Shown piece after piece: positions 1 to 6,171 of a stretch of 9,823 nucleotides of DNA (its first letter is position 1; every line of letters begins with the position of its first letter). Source of the DNA: Flavobacteriales bacterium (GTDB taxonomy: Bacteria > Bacteroidota > Bacteroidia > Flavobacteriales > Crocinitomicaceae). The notes beneath the pieces are model-generated. The model was not told the DNA's origin and searched no databases. It saw nothing but the letters and a program-made list of their open reading frames with translations. Made by a program: the position numbers and the translations under genes. The stretch spans positions 1 to 9,823 of the forward strand of contig CANCEQ010000115.1 of assembly GCA_947375085.1 (NCBI GenBank). The letters are read 5' to 3'.

Positions 1-27
1 ATTATTGATTTCTTACTTTTCAATAAT
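1..27. other. Inverted repeat (possible hairpin) at the left edge
   Basis: ATTATTGA at 1-8 is the exact reverse complement of TCAATAAT at 20-27, leaving an 11-base loop. The left arm begins at the window edge, so the stem may be longer outside. It has no strong T-run. It could be the 3' end of a transcript from a gene lying to the left, but nothing in the window confirms this. Confidence 0.3.
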
Positions 28-106
28 TAAAACAAAGTTATGGGAGTTCGATTTCGAAAAATGTGATGCCCATCACGAAACAATCAAAGCATGATTTTAA
101 TCATAA

Positions 107-142
107 AAAAACGGGAGATAAATTGAATTATCTCCCGTTTTT
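107..142 (-). terminator. Rho-independent terminator of the biotin carboxyl carrier gene (probably bidirectional)
   Basis: A perfect 15-bp stem is formed by 107-121 and 128-142, around a 6-base loop. Its core is ACGGGAGATAA paired with TTATCTCCCGT. On the minus strand the stem runs into a seven-base T tract (complement of the A run at 105-111). On the plus strand it ends in five Ts (138-142). It starts 25 bases past the stop codon of the minus-strand carrier gene, where its terminator should be. The T-run on both sides suggests it could also stop transcripts arriving from the left. Confidence 0.88.
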
Positions 143-167
143 ATGACGATTATCTTGTACTTTTCGT

Positions 168-635
168 TTATTCAAATTCAATCAAAACAGATCCTTTATC
201 TACAACATCATTAGTAGAAATATGAATCGCTTTCACAGTTCCTACACCTTCTGCTTTTAAAACGTTCTCCATTTTCATTGCTTCTAATGAAAGGATTTCG
301 TCTCCAACTTCAAGAGCTTGTCCAACTGTAACTGCTATATTTACAATTCGACCCGGCATTGGTGCTTGAAGTTCTTTTAATTTTCTCACTTTTGGAACAT
401 CTAATCCTAAAGCAGCAATTAATTCATCTAATTCACCTTTTTTCTTTACCTCGAAAACACGGTGATTGATTTTAATTTTCAGTTTGTGATCTTCCGATTT
501 TTCTTCTAAAATCTCACCGAAAAATTCTTTTCCATTAAAAGTTAAGGTAAAAAAACGTTCATCATCCCATTTTACAACAGATCCACTACTTGATTTCGTT
601 TCTTTTTCGTCAATGTTCCAAATTCGATTTTCCAT
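168..635 (-). CDS. Biotin carboxyl carrier protein of an acyl-CoA carboxylase (acetyl-/propionyl-CoA type)
   Basis: This 155-residue protein carries the biotin that shuttles carboxyl groups between the biotin carboxylase and carboxyltransferase subunits of a cytoplasmic acyl-CoA carboxylase. The C-terminal 70 residues are a clear biotinyl domain: it begins at about residue 90 with APMPG and contains the hallmark EAMKMEN (residues 118-124), with Lys121 as the expected biotinylation site. The N-terminal ~80 residues resemble the linker seen in Bacteroidota carriers of this type. The start ATG (633-635) is the only sensible one and is preceded by A/T-rich sequence without a Shine-Dalgarno motif. 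The gene stands alone. It is divergent from the aminopeptidase and ends at a strong terminator, so the biotin carboxylase and carboxyltransferase genes must lie elsewhere. Substrate (acetyl-, propionyl- or methylcrotonyl-CoA) cannot be decided from the carrier alone. Confidence 0.93.
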   Translation of the reverse strand: MENRIWNIDEKETKSSSGSVVKWDDERFFTLTFNGKEFFGEILEEKSEDHKLKIKINHRVFEVKKKGELDELIAALGLDVPKVRKLKELQAPMPGRIVNIAVTVGQALEVGDEILSLEAMKMENVLKAEGVGTVKAIHISTNDVVDKGSVLIEFE

Positions 636-653
636 TTATCCTTATTTTTTGCA

Positions 654-687
654 CAAAAATAATACAAACTATTAGAACTACTACAAA
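654..687 (-). promoter_or_regulatory. Candidate Bacteroidota-type promoter for the carboxyl carrier gene
   Basis: On the minus strand, TTTG (complement of 684-687) is followed after 22 bases by TATTTTTG (complement of 654-661). The second element matches the Bacteroidota -7 consensus TAnnTTTG in every fixed position; the first matches the -33 element. The spacing is at the long end of what is accepted. Transcription would begin roughly 10-15 bases before the ATG, giving a very short leader. The region is so AT-rich that chance matches are possible. Confidence 0.35.
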
Positions 688-797
688 TTCATTTATTTCA
701 ACCTTGAAAAATAGGTTTTAAATGGCACATATTTCCTTTCATCATTTTGATGTAGAAAAATCCAAATTATTTTAACAGATTTGTACTAAATATTTTA

Positions 798-3440
798 ATG
801 TATATGAGCAGATTAACTTTTTATATTCTTCTTCCACTTGTAGCTTCACTTGTAGCTTGTGGTTCTTTTCATAAAGAGACAAATAATTCACAAGTTGAAA
901 CAAATACATCATCCGATTCAGAAACTTCAAACGAAATCAAAGAAACTTCTTTACCTACTGAAAGAGCTGTTTTTCATGAGACAAGAAATGTACTTACTGA
1001 TTTGATTCATACTAAACTTGAGGTGAATTTTGATTGGGCGAATTCAAAAATGAATGGTATTGCTTACATCACGGCAAAACCACATTTTTATACTTCTGAT
1101 AGTTTGATTTTGGATGCGAAGGGAATGGAAATTAAAAGTGTTTCTTTGGCTAATAAGCCTTTGGTATATAACTATACTAACGATATACTTAAAATTACAC
1201 TAGACAAATCGTACAAACGAACTGAAAATTATACAGTTAAAATTGAATACGTTTCTAAACCGGAAGAACGAGCTCTTTCTGGAAGTGAGGCCATTACTTC
1301 TGATAAAGGATTGTATTTTATCAATCCAAAAGGAGAAAATAAAGAACAAATGCCTCAAATTTGGACACAAGGTGAATCAGAAGCGAATTCAGTTTGGTTC
1401 CCAACAATTGATTCTCCAAATTCTAAATCAACACAAGAAGTCTATATTACAGTTGATTCAAAATATACAACTCTTTCAAATGGTAAACTTGTTAGCTCTA
1501 AGGTAAATCCAAATGGAACGAGAACGGATTATTGGAAACAAGATTTACCACATTCTCCTTATTTATTTATGATGGGTGTTGGTGAATTTAAAGTCGTGAA
1601 AGATTTTTATACTCGTCCTGATGGTTCTAAAATGGAAGTGAATTACTACGTTGAACCAGCTTGGGAAAAAAGTGCAAAAGCTATTTTTGGAGAAACACCG
1701 AATATGATTGCCTATTTTTCAAAATTATTAGGTGTAGAATATCCTTGGGATAAATATTCTCAAATGGTGGTTAGAGAGTATGTTTCTGGAGCAATGGAAA
1801 ATACAGGAGCCGTTATTTTTGGGGAGTTTGCCTATAGAAATGAACGTGAATTGTTGGATGATAACGATCAATCAACCATTGCTCACGAATTATTTCACCA
1901 TTGGTTCGGTGATTTAGTAACGTGTGAGTCTTGGTCGAATTTAACATTGAATGAATCATTTGCCAATTATTCTCAATACTTATGGGACGAATATCGTTTT
2001 GGATTGGATGAAGCAGCATACAATGCAGAAAAAGAAGCTGATGGTTATTATCAATCGGCTCAAGCTGATGGTTACCACAATTTAGTTTGGTTTGATTATG
2101 ACGACAAAGAAGAAATGTTTGATGGTCATTCTTATAACAAAGGAGGACGTATTTTGCATATGTTACGCAGTTATTTAGGGGATGAGGCATTCTTCAAAGG
2201 AATCAATTTATACTTAACAACAAATAAATTCAAAGCCGCTGAGTTTACACAACTACGTTTGGCATTTGAAGAAGTTTCTGGTGAAGATTTAAATTGGTTT
2301 TTTAATCAATGGTATTTAGGTTCGGCGCATCCAATTTTGGATTTCAAACATTTTAATAACAAAGCAAATTCGACTGTATCAATTTCAATTGAACAAAATC
2401 AGAATTTAGAATTGGCCCCTATTTTTAAGTTGCCAATTCAAATTGCCGTATTTGATTCAGATGGAAAACACATTCATAAAGTTGTAATTGATCAGTTGAC
2501 TCAAACGTTTACATTTCCTTACAAAGGGACTTTAAATAATGTTATTGTTGATGATCAACAAATGTTGTTAGCGAAAATTCGTGAAGCAAAACCATTGGAT
2601 CAATATGTACACCAATTTTACAATGGAGGTTCGTTTAAAGCAAGAAGAGATGCACTTGTGGAAGCTACAAAAGCAAATAATTTACATCCTGAACAATTGA
2701 TTTTGGACGCTTTAAAAGATCCTTTTTGGAACATTCGTGTTCTAGCAATTGAACGTGCAATTAAATTAAAAGACGATTCTAAAACGAAAGGAATAGATGT
2801 CATTAAGAATTTAGCATTATCTGATCCTAATTCTCAAGTTCGATCTAAGGCAGTAATTTATTTAGTTAATGTCCTTGAAGAGCAAGAGTTAGAGTCAATT
2901 TTAATTGAAAAACTAGAAAAAGATCAGTCTTATTTAGTGGCTTCTACTGCTTTAGTTGCAATTGGAAAAGTAAATCCTGATTTGGCTTTGGTACATGCTA
3001 AAAAATTAGAAAATGAACAAACTTCTCAATTATTGGCTGGTGTTGGAGCAATTTATGGTGAATATGGAACGATTGATATATACCCTTTCTTTGAAAGAAC
3101 GTTAAAAGGGGATGATCTTAAAAGTTTTGATCAAGTTGGACTACTAAATTCATTTACTATTTTTATCACAAGACAAGAAATTGAAATGTTTGAAAAATCA
3201 GTTGAAATTTACACTTTCCTAAAAGAAAGAGGAGATGTTTATACAAAAATGTATATGCCTCAATTTATGGCTTATTTACAAAAAATTGTTGATGATAAAA
3301 TAGCTCTAATTCAAGAAGAAATTACTGGATTCGAAAAATCGAAAGATGCTGTATATGCTAATCAAGGAAGACAAAAAATCAAACGTTTTGAAGCTGTTAA
3401 AGCTCAATTTGAAACATTGTCTATTGTGGTTGAAAAGTAA
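798..3440 (+). CDS. M1-family zinc aminopeptidase, lipoprotein, with C-terminal HEAT-like region
   Basis: This predicted membrane-anchored metallopeptidase (880 residues) removes N-terminal amino acids from peptides, probably in the periplasm or at the cell surface. An N-terminal hydrophobic stretch (about 5-20) ends in the lipobox LVAC with Cys21 as the lipidated residue, followed by a Ser/Thr/Glu-rich spacer to about residue 55. The M1 hallmarks are all intact: GAMEN (331-335) for substrate N-terminus binding; HELFHHW from 363, giving zinc ligands His363 and His367 and catalytic Glu364; third ligand Glu386 in NESFANY; and the transition-state Tyr446 in SYNKGG. Residues about 610-760 have alternating amphipathic helices (for example DPFWNIRVLAIERAI and DPNSQVRSKAVIYLV) typical of HEAT-like repeats in M1 enzymes. 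A second in-frame ATG at 804 is an equally possible start; the signal peptide works from either. It is monocistronic and converges on the permease gene. No convincing promoter was found upstream. Confidence 0.95.
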   Translation: MYMSRLTFYILLPLVASLVACGSFHKETNNSQVETNTSSDSETSNEIKETSLPTERAVFHETRNVLTDLIHTKLEVNFDWANSKMNGIAYITAKPHFYTSDSLILDAKGMEIKSVSLANKPLVYNYTNDILKITLDKSYKRTENYTVKIEYVSKPEERALSGSEAITSDKGLYFINPKGENKEQMPQIWTQGESEANSVWFPTIDSPNSKSTQEVYITVDSKYTTLSNGKLVSSKVNPNGTRTDYWKQDLPHSPYLFMMGVGEFKVVKDFYTRPDGSKMEVNYYVEPAWEKSAKAIFGETPNMIAYFSKLLGVEYPWDKYSQMVVREYVSGAMENTGAVIFGEFAYRNERELLDDNDQSTIAHELFHHWFGDLVTCESWSNLTLNESFANYSQYLWDEYRFGLDEAAYNAEKEADGYYQSAQADGYHNLVWFDYDDKEEMFDGHSYNKGGRILHMLRSYLGDEAFFKGINLYLTTNKFKAAEFTQLRLAFEEVSGEDLNWFFNQWYLGSAHPILDFKHFNNKANSTVSISIEQNQNLELAPIFKLPIQIAVFDSDGKHIHKVVIDQLTQTFTFPYKGTLNNVIVDDQQMLLAKIREAKPLDQYVHQFYNGGSFKARRDALVEATKANNLHPEQLILDALKDPFWNIRVLAIERAIKLKDDSKTKGIDVIKNLALSDPNSQVRSKAVIYLVNVLEEQELESILIEKLEKDQSYLVASTALVAIGKVNPDLALVHAKKLENEQTSQLLAGVGAIYGEYGTIDIYPFFERTLKGDDLKSFDQVGLLNSFTIFITRQEIEMFEKSVEIYTFLKERGDVYTKMYMPQFMAYLQKIVDDKIALIQEEITGFEKSKDAVYANQGRQKIKRFEAVKAQFETLSIVVEK

Positions 3441-3449
3441 GTAACTTAT

Positions 3450-3491
3450 TAATTGTAAGATCAAAAACAAATTGTAATGGTCTTACAATTA
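3450..3491. terminator. Dyad between convergent genes, possible bidirectional terminator
   Basis: The 11-bp arms at 3450-3460 and 3481-3491 are exact reverse complements (core AATTGTAAGA / TCTTACAATT), with a 20-base spacer that can add a further pair after one wobble. The dyad lies in the 48-bp gap between the aminopeptidase stop and the permease stop; the right arm includes the permease stop codon. The stem is AT-rich and has no clear T-run on either side, so it is a weaker terminator candidate than the one at 107-142. Confidence 0.45.
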
Positions 3492-4352
3492 CTTCTTCTC
3501 AAAACTAATTAGCAAAATTGAAGCAAATAAAATAACCATACCAACTATCATTTGGAAGGTTAATTGCTCTTTATATAAAAATACACCGAAAACTATTGGA
3601 ATCACATTTTCTATAATTTGCAGTATACCAATGTTTTGTTTTTTCACACTCTGCGACCCACTATACACTAAGAAATAAGCAATTCCAGTACAAAACACCC
3701 CTAAGCAAATTATTGCAATAAATCCCGAAGTTGAAAACGTTCCAGGATAGTTGAAAGCAAAAGGAATTAATATTGGGATTTGGAGAATGTTTTGATAGAA
3801 AACTAATTTACCTGCGCTGTATCCTTTTAAATATTTTAAATAATAAGTAAAGTTTAATCCCAAGAAAAATGCAGAACCTAATGCATACAAATTACTTAAT
3901 AAAAAGCCTTGTGTAACCCCTGAAGTAAAACCAGATATTAAGATTACTCCAACAATTGAAAGAAAACAAGAAATTAAGGTTTTTAAGCGTATTTTTTCTT
4001 TAAAAAACAGAAAGACAAACAATACGACAAAGATAGGGTGAGCGCCCATTAAAACACCTGCTAACGCAATACTTCCAGTTTGAATGGAGAGAAAGTAAAA
4101 GACAATTGCTAAGGTTAAAAAGAATGTCCAATTAAGGAAATGGAAAAAGGTTTTGGTTTTGAGTTGAGCAAGGTGAAAAGTGACTTTTTCTTTTGTGAAA
4201 TACAAATACGCTCTAGCAAATAAAGTAGCGAAAATAGCTCTGCCTAATGCAATCGAAGCAATACTTAAATCTGATCCGTATCTTACAAATAAAGGTATTA
4301 AGCCGAATAGAATAGATCCAATAATAATTTTTATAGATCCTCTATTCGGCAT
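3489..4352 (-). CDS. EamA/DMT-superfamily permease
   Basis: This is an integral inner-membrane protein of the drug/metabolite transporter superfamily, 287 residues from the chosen start. It has about ten hydrophobic segments arranged as two EamA-type halves. The first half contains an LxxRAIFA-like segment near its second helix and AGVLMGAHPIFVVL near its fourth. The second half has the related ILQIIENVIPIVFGVFLYKE, the usual EamA end-of-domain pattern with P and E preceding a long helix. The frame is open to an upstream ATG at 4389-4391, but that would add 13 polar residues and overlap the end of scoB by 23 bases. The ATG at 4350-4352 (protein begins MPNRG) sits 16 bases after the scoB stop and is preferred. 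It is probably co-transcribed at the end of the scoA-scoB operon. Substrate is unknown; the family exports amino acids, nucleobases and other small metabolites. Confidence 0.87.
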   Translation of the reverse strand: MPNRGSIKIIIGSILFGLIPLFVRYGSDLSIASIALGRAIFATLFARAYLYFTKEKVTFHLAQLKTKTFFHFLNWTFFLTLAIVFYFLSIQTGSIALAGVLMGAHPIFVVLFVFLFFKEKIRLKTLISCFLSIVGVILISGFTSGVTQGFLLSNLYALGSAFFLGLNFTYYLKYLKGYSAGKLVFYQNILQIPILIPFAFNYPGTFSTSGFIAIICLGVFCTGIAYFLVYSGSQSVKKQNIGILQIIENVIPIVFGVFLYKEQLTFQMIVGMVILFASILLISFEKK

Positions 4353-4368
4353 CAATTTTTTGTTTTTA

Positions 4369-5025
4369 TTACAAAACCATTTCTGGTACAAACTCAGGAA
4401 TTACTAATTCCCCTTCTGTTTTAGAAACGATTTCTTCTACTGAAACACCTGGAGCTCTTTCAATTAAATGGAATTTTCCATCTTTAATTTCAAGAACAGC
4501 TAATTCAGTCACTACTTTCTTAACACATCCAACACCCGTTAAAGGCAAAGTACATTCTTTCAATATTTTAGATTCACCCGCTTTGTTTGAGTGCATCATC
4601 GCCACAATGATATTTTCAGCTGAAGCTACTAAATCCATTGCTCCACCCATTCCTTTTACCATTTTACCTGGAATTTTCCAGTTAGCAATGTCTCCATTTT
4701 GAGAAACTTCCATTGCTCCTAAAACAGTCAACTGAACGTGTTGACCACGAATCATAGCGAATGATGTTGCAGAGTCAAAAAACGAAGCACCTGGTCTAGC
4801 AGTAATAGTTTGTTTTCCCGCATTGATTAAGTCAGCATCTTCTTCTCCTTCAAATGGAAAAGCACCCATCCCTAAAATACCATTCTCTGATTGAAATTCA
4901 ACTTCAATTCCTTCAGGAATATAATTAGCAACCAAAGTCGGTATACCAATCCCTAAATTTACATACCATCCATCGCGTAACTCTTGAGCGATTCTTTTTG
5001 CGATACCTATTTTATCTAAAGCCAT
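4369..5025 (-). CDS. scoB: Succinyl-CoA:3-oxoacid CoA-transferase, subunit B (beta)
   Basis: This is the beta subunit (218 residues) of the class I CoA-transferase that moves CoA from succinyl-CoA to acetoacetate, in ketone-body and branched-chain/aromatic amino acid breakdown in the cytoplasm. The class I beta signature is present: [13 protein letters not shown] (about 25-37) followed by SENGILGMG, where Glu47 of the SENG motif is the catalytic glutamate that forms the enzyme-CoA thioester. The C-terminal part ([21 protein letters not shown]) is typical of the subunit. The length is normal for a separate beta subunit. It should pair with the scoA product, but the two genes are separated by the IVP-like gene. 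The leader before the ATG is made entirely of AT-rich repeats (TTTAA units and TTTGAAAA octamers) with no Shine-Dalgarno motif. Confidence 0.95.
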   Translation of the reverse strand: MALDKIGIAKRIAQELRDGWYVNLGIGIPTLVANYIPEGIEVEFQSENGILGMGAFPFEGEEDADLINAGKQTITARPGASFFDSATSFAMIRGQHVQLTVLGAMEVSQNGDIANWKIPGKMVKGMGGAMDLVASAENIIVAMMHSNKAGESKILKECTLPLTGVGCVKKVVTELAVLEIKDGKFHLIERAPGVSVEEIVSKTEGELVIPEFVPEMVL

Positions 5026-5040
5026 TTTAATTTAATTTAA
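5026..5040. repeat. Pentanucleotide tandem repeat (TTTAA)x3 next to the scoB start
   Basis: Three exact copies of TTTAA followed by a partial TTT directly abut the scoB start codon on its 5' side. On the coding strand this reads as AAATT units leading into the ATG. It fills the position of the ribosome-binding region. Copy number could vary by slippage. Confidence 0.7.
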
Positions 5041-5072
5041 TTTGAAAATTTGAAAATTGGTTAATTTGAAAA
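5041..5072. repeat. Left octamer array flanking the IVP-like gene
   Basis: Exact TTTGAAAA octamers lie at 5041-5048, 5049-5056 and 5065-5072, with an 8-base spacer (TTGGTTAA) replacing a unit at 5057-5064. All positions stay in an 8-bp register. Positions 5040-5056 are a perfect 17-bp inverted match to 5427-5443 on the other side of the gene. The third unit lies inside the coding sequence and encodes the last residues (Phe-Ser-Asn) of the IVP-like protein. Confidence 0.85.
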
Positions 5073-5426
5073 TGAAGCTTTCGCTTTTGATGAAGCAATT
5101 ATTTTATTCGAAATTTTTGAAATAACTGACAAATCATCTATTAAATATGTTTCAAAAGGGTAGTTTTTACTTTCTTTACATATTTCTAACCAATAAAAAG
5201 TCTCGTCTATTTCTTTAGCAGCTATTTTAAATTTATGAATAAAATCATTTTTGGATTCTGCATTTTGCGATTCACGAATATTTGCTCCAATAGAAGTACC
5301 TGATTTCAATAATTGACGAGCGATAACAAATTTATTTTTTGATTCTAATAATTCACAAAAATCAACTACATTAATAGCAAATTTTAAGCTTAATTGAACA
5401 ATTATATTTTCTTTGTCATTCCTCAT
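5061..5426 (-). CDS. Four-helix-bundle protein, S23 / 23S-rRNA intervening-sequence protein (IVP) family
   Basis: This small helical protein has 121 residues. The family signature is unmistakable: ARQLLKSGTSIGANIRESQ (about 36-54) followed by NAESKNDFIHKFKIAAKE and DETFYWLE (to about residue 81). The family folds as a four-helix bundle that oligomerises. Relatives occur as ORFs in intervening sequences of bacterial 23S rRNA and as the accessory protein Avd of diversity-generating retroelements, where it binds RNA. The function of free-standing copies is unknown. The gene lies 36 bases after scoA and 35 bases before scoB on the same strand, so it is almost certainly in their transcript. The ATG at 5424-5426 directly follows an octamer array and the C-terminus runs into the opposite array. 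No reverse transcriptase or template/variable repeat is in the window. Confidence 0.9.
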   Translation of the reverse strand: MRNDKENIIVQLSLKFAINVVDFCELLESKNKFVIARQLLKSGTSIGANIRESQNAESKNDFIHKFKIAAKEIDETFYWLEICKESKNYPFETYLIDDLSVISKISNKIIASSKAKASFSN

Positions 5427-5458
5427 TTTTCAAATTTTCAAATCAGCACATTTTCAAA
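5427..5458. repeat. Right octamer array flanking the IVP-like gene (inverted)
   Basis: Exact TTTTCAAA octamers (complement of TTTGAAAA) lie at 5427-5434, 5435-5442 and 5451-5458, with an 8-base spacer (TCAGCACA) at 5443-5450. The pair / gap / single order along the plus strand is the same as in the left array, while each unit is inverted. It forms the whole 5' leader of the IVP-like gene and begins immediately upstream of its ATG. Confidence 0.85.
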
Positions 5459-5462
5459 TTGA

Positions 5463-6158
5463 TTACTTCTGTCTAACTGTTCTTTGCTCGATGCGTTTTT
5501 CGAATTTCTCTCCTTTGAATATACGTTGAACAAAAATTCCAGGAGTGTGAATATCATTTGGATCTAATTCACCTGCTTGAACTAATTCTTCCACTTCAGC
5601 AATTGTAATTTTTCCTGCTGTAGCCATCATTGGATTGAAGTTTCTAGCAGTTGCTTTGTACACTAAGTTTCCTTCCGTATCACCTTTCCATGCTTTCACA
5701 ATTGCAAAATCTGCTGTTAATGCTTCTTCTAGAATATGTGGTTTTCCATTGTAAATTCTAACTTCTTTTCCTTCAGCAACTTCTGTTCCGTATCCTGCTG
5801 GAGTATAAAATGCTGGAATTCCTGCTCCTCCTGCTCTACATCTTTCTGCTAAAGAACCTTGAGGGATTAAATCCACTTCTAATTCACCAGAAAGCATTTG
5901 ACGTTCAAACTCATCGTTTTCACCAACATACGAGCTAATCATTTTTTTGATTTGTTTACTTTCTAATAATAAACCTAATCCAAAACCATCTACTCCTGCG
6001 TTATTGGAAATACACGTTAAATTCTTTACACCATTTTTTACTAATTGTGCAATTGAATTTTCTGGAATACCACAAAGTCCAAAACCACCAATCATTAATG
6101 TCATATCATCTTTGATACCCACTAATGCTTCTTCTACGTTATTTACAACTTTATTCAT
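5463..6158 (-). CDS. scoA: Succinyl-CoA:3-oxoacid CoA-transferase, subunit A (alpha)
   Basis: This is the alpha subunit (231 residues) of the same CoA-transferase as scoB; it supplies the CoA-binding half. The class I alpha signature [13 protein letters not shown] (about 24-36), which contributes the oxyanion-hole glycines, is intact. So are the later family segments [24 protein letters not shown] and [23 protein letters not shown]. The start ATG (6156-6158) is 13 bases after the PBP1A stop, so the two are very likely co-transcribed. The C-terminus is lysine/arginine-rich ([13 protein letters not shown]). In many genomes scoB would follow at once; here an IVP-like gene intervenes. Confidence 0.95.
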   Translation of the reverse strand: MNKVVNNVEEALVGIKDDMTLMIGGFGLCGIPENSIAQLVKNGVKNLTCISNNAGVDGFGLGLLLESKQIKKMISSYVGENDEFERQMLSGELEVDLIPQGSLAERCRAGGAGIPAFYTPAGYGTEVAEGKEVRIYNGKPHILEEALTADFAIVKAWKGDTEGNLVYKATARNFNPMMATAGKITIAEVEELVQAGELDPNDIHTPGIFVQRIFKGEKFEKRIEQRTVRQK

Positions 6159-6171
6159 TTTTTGCTATTTA

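Larger units (their letters stand above)
5041..5458 (-). mobile_element. Candidate IVS-like cassette inserted between scoA and scoB
   Basis: A ~420-bp unit consists of one small gene of the S23/IVP family bracketed by oppositely oriented TTTGAAAA octamer arrays. It sits between two genes that encode subunits of one enzyme and are normally adjacent. S23-family genes are known from intervening sequences in 23S rRNA, which also have complementary ends. No transposase, target-site duplication or recombinase is visible, so active mobility is not shown. Exact boundaries are uncertain, and the TTTAA repeat at 5026-5040 may belong to it. Confidence 0.4.

Noticed and set aside
746..783. Promoter for the M1 peptidase (TTTG at 746-749, CAGATTTG at 776-783)
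   Set aside because: The -7 element has a mismatch at its first position and the 26-base spacing is too long; chance matches are frequent in this AT-rich gap.
1813..2190. Minus-strand open frame of 125 codons
   Set aside because: It lies wholly inside the M1 peptidase gene across the zinc-site region, and its composition (His, Asn, Leu, Thr rich) is that of an antisense shadow.
4180..4407. Plus-strand open frame of 75 codons across the permease start
   Set aside because: It is antisense to the permease and scoB, with no recognisable family and no start context.
5061..5426. Diversity-generating retroelement accessory gene (Avd)
   Set aside because: The protein is in the same superfamily, but there is no reverse transcriptase, template repeat or variable repeat in the window.
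5026..5460. CRISPR-like array
   Set aside because: The repeats are only 8 bp, the two sides are in opposite orientation, and there are no regular 25-40 bp spacers or cas genes.
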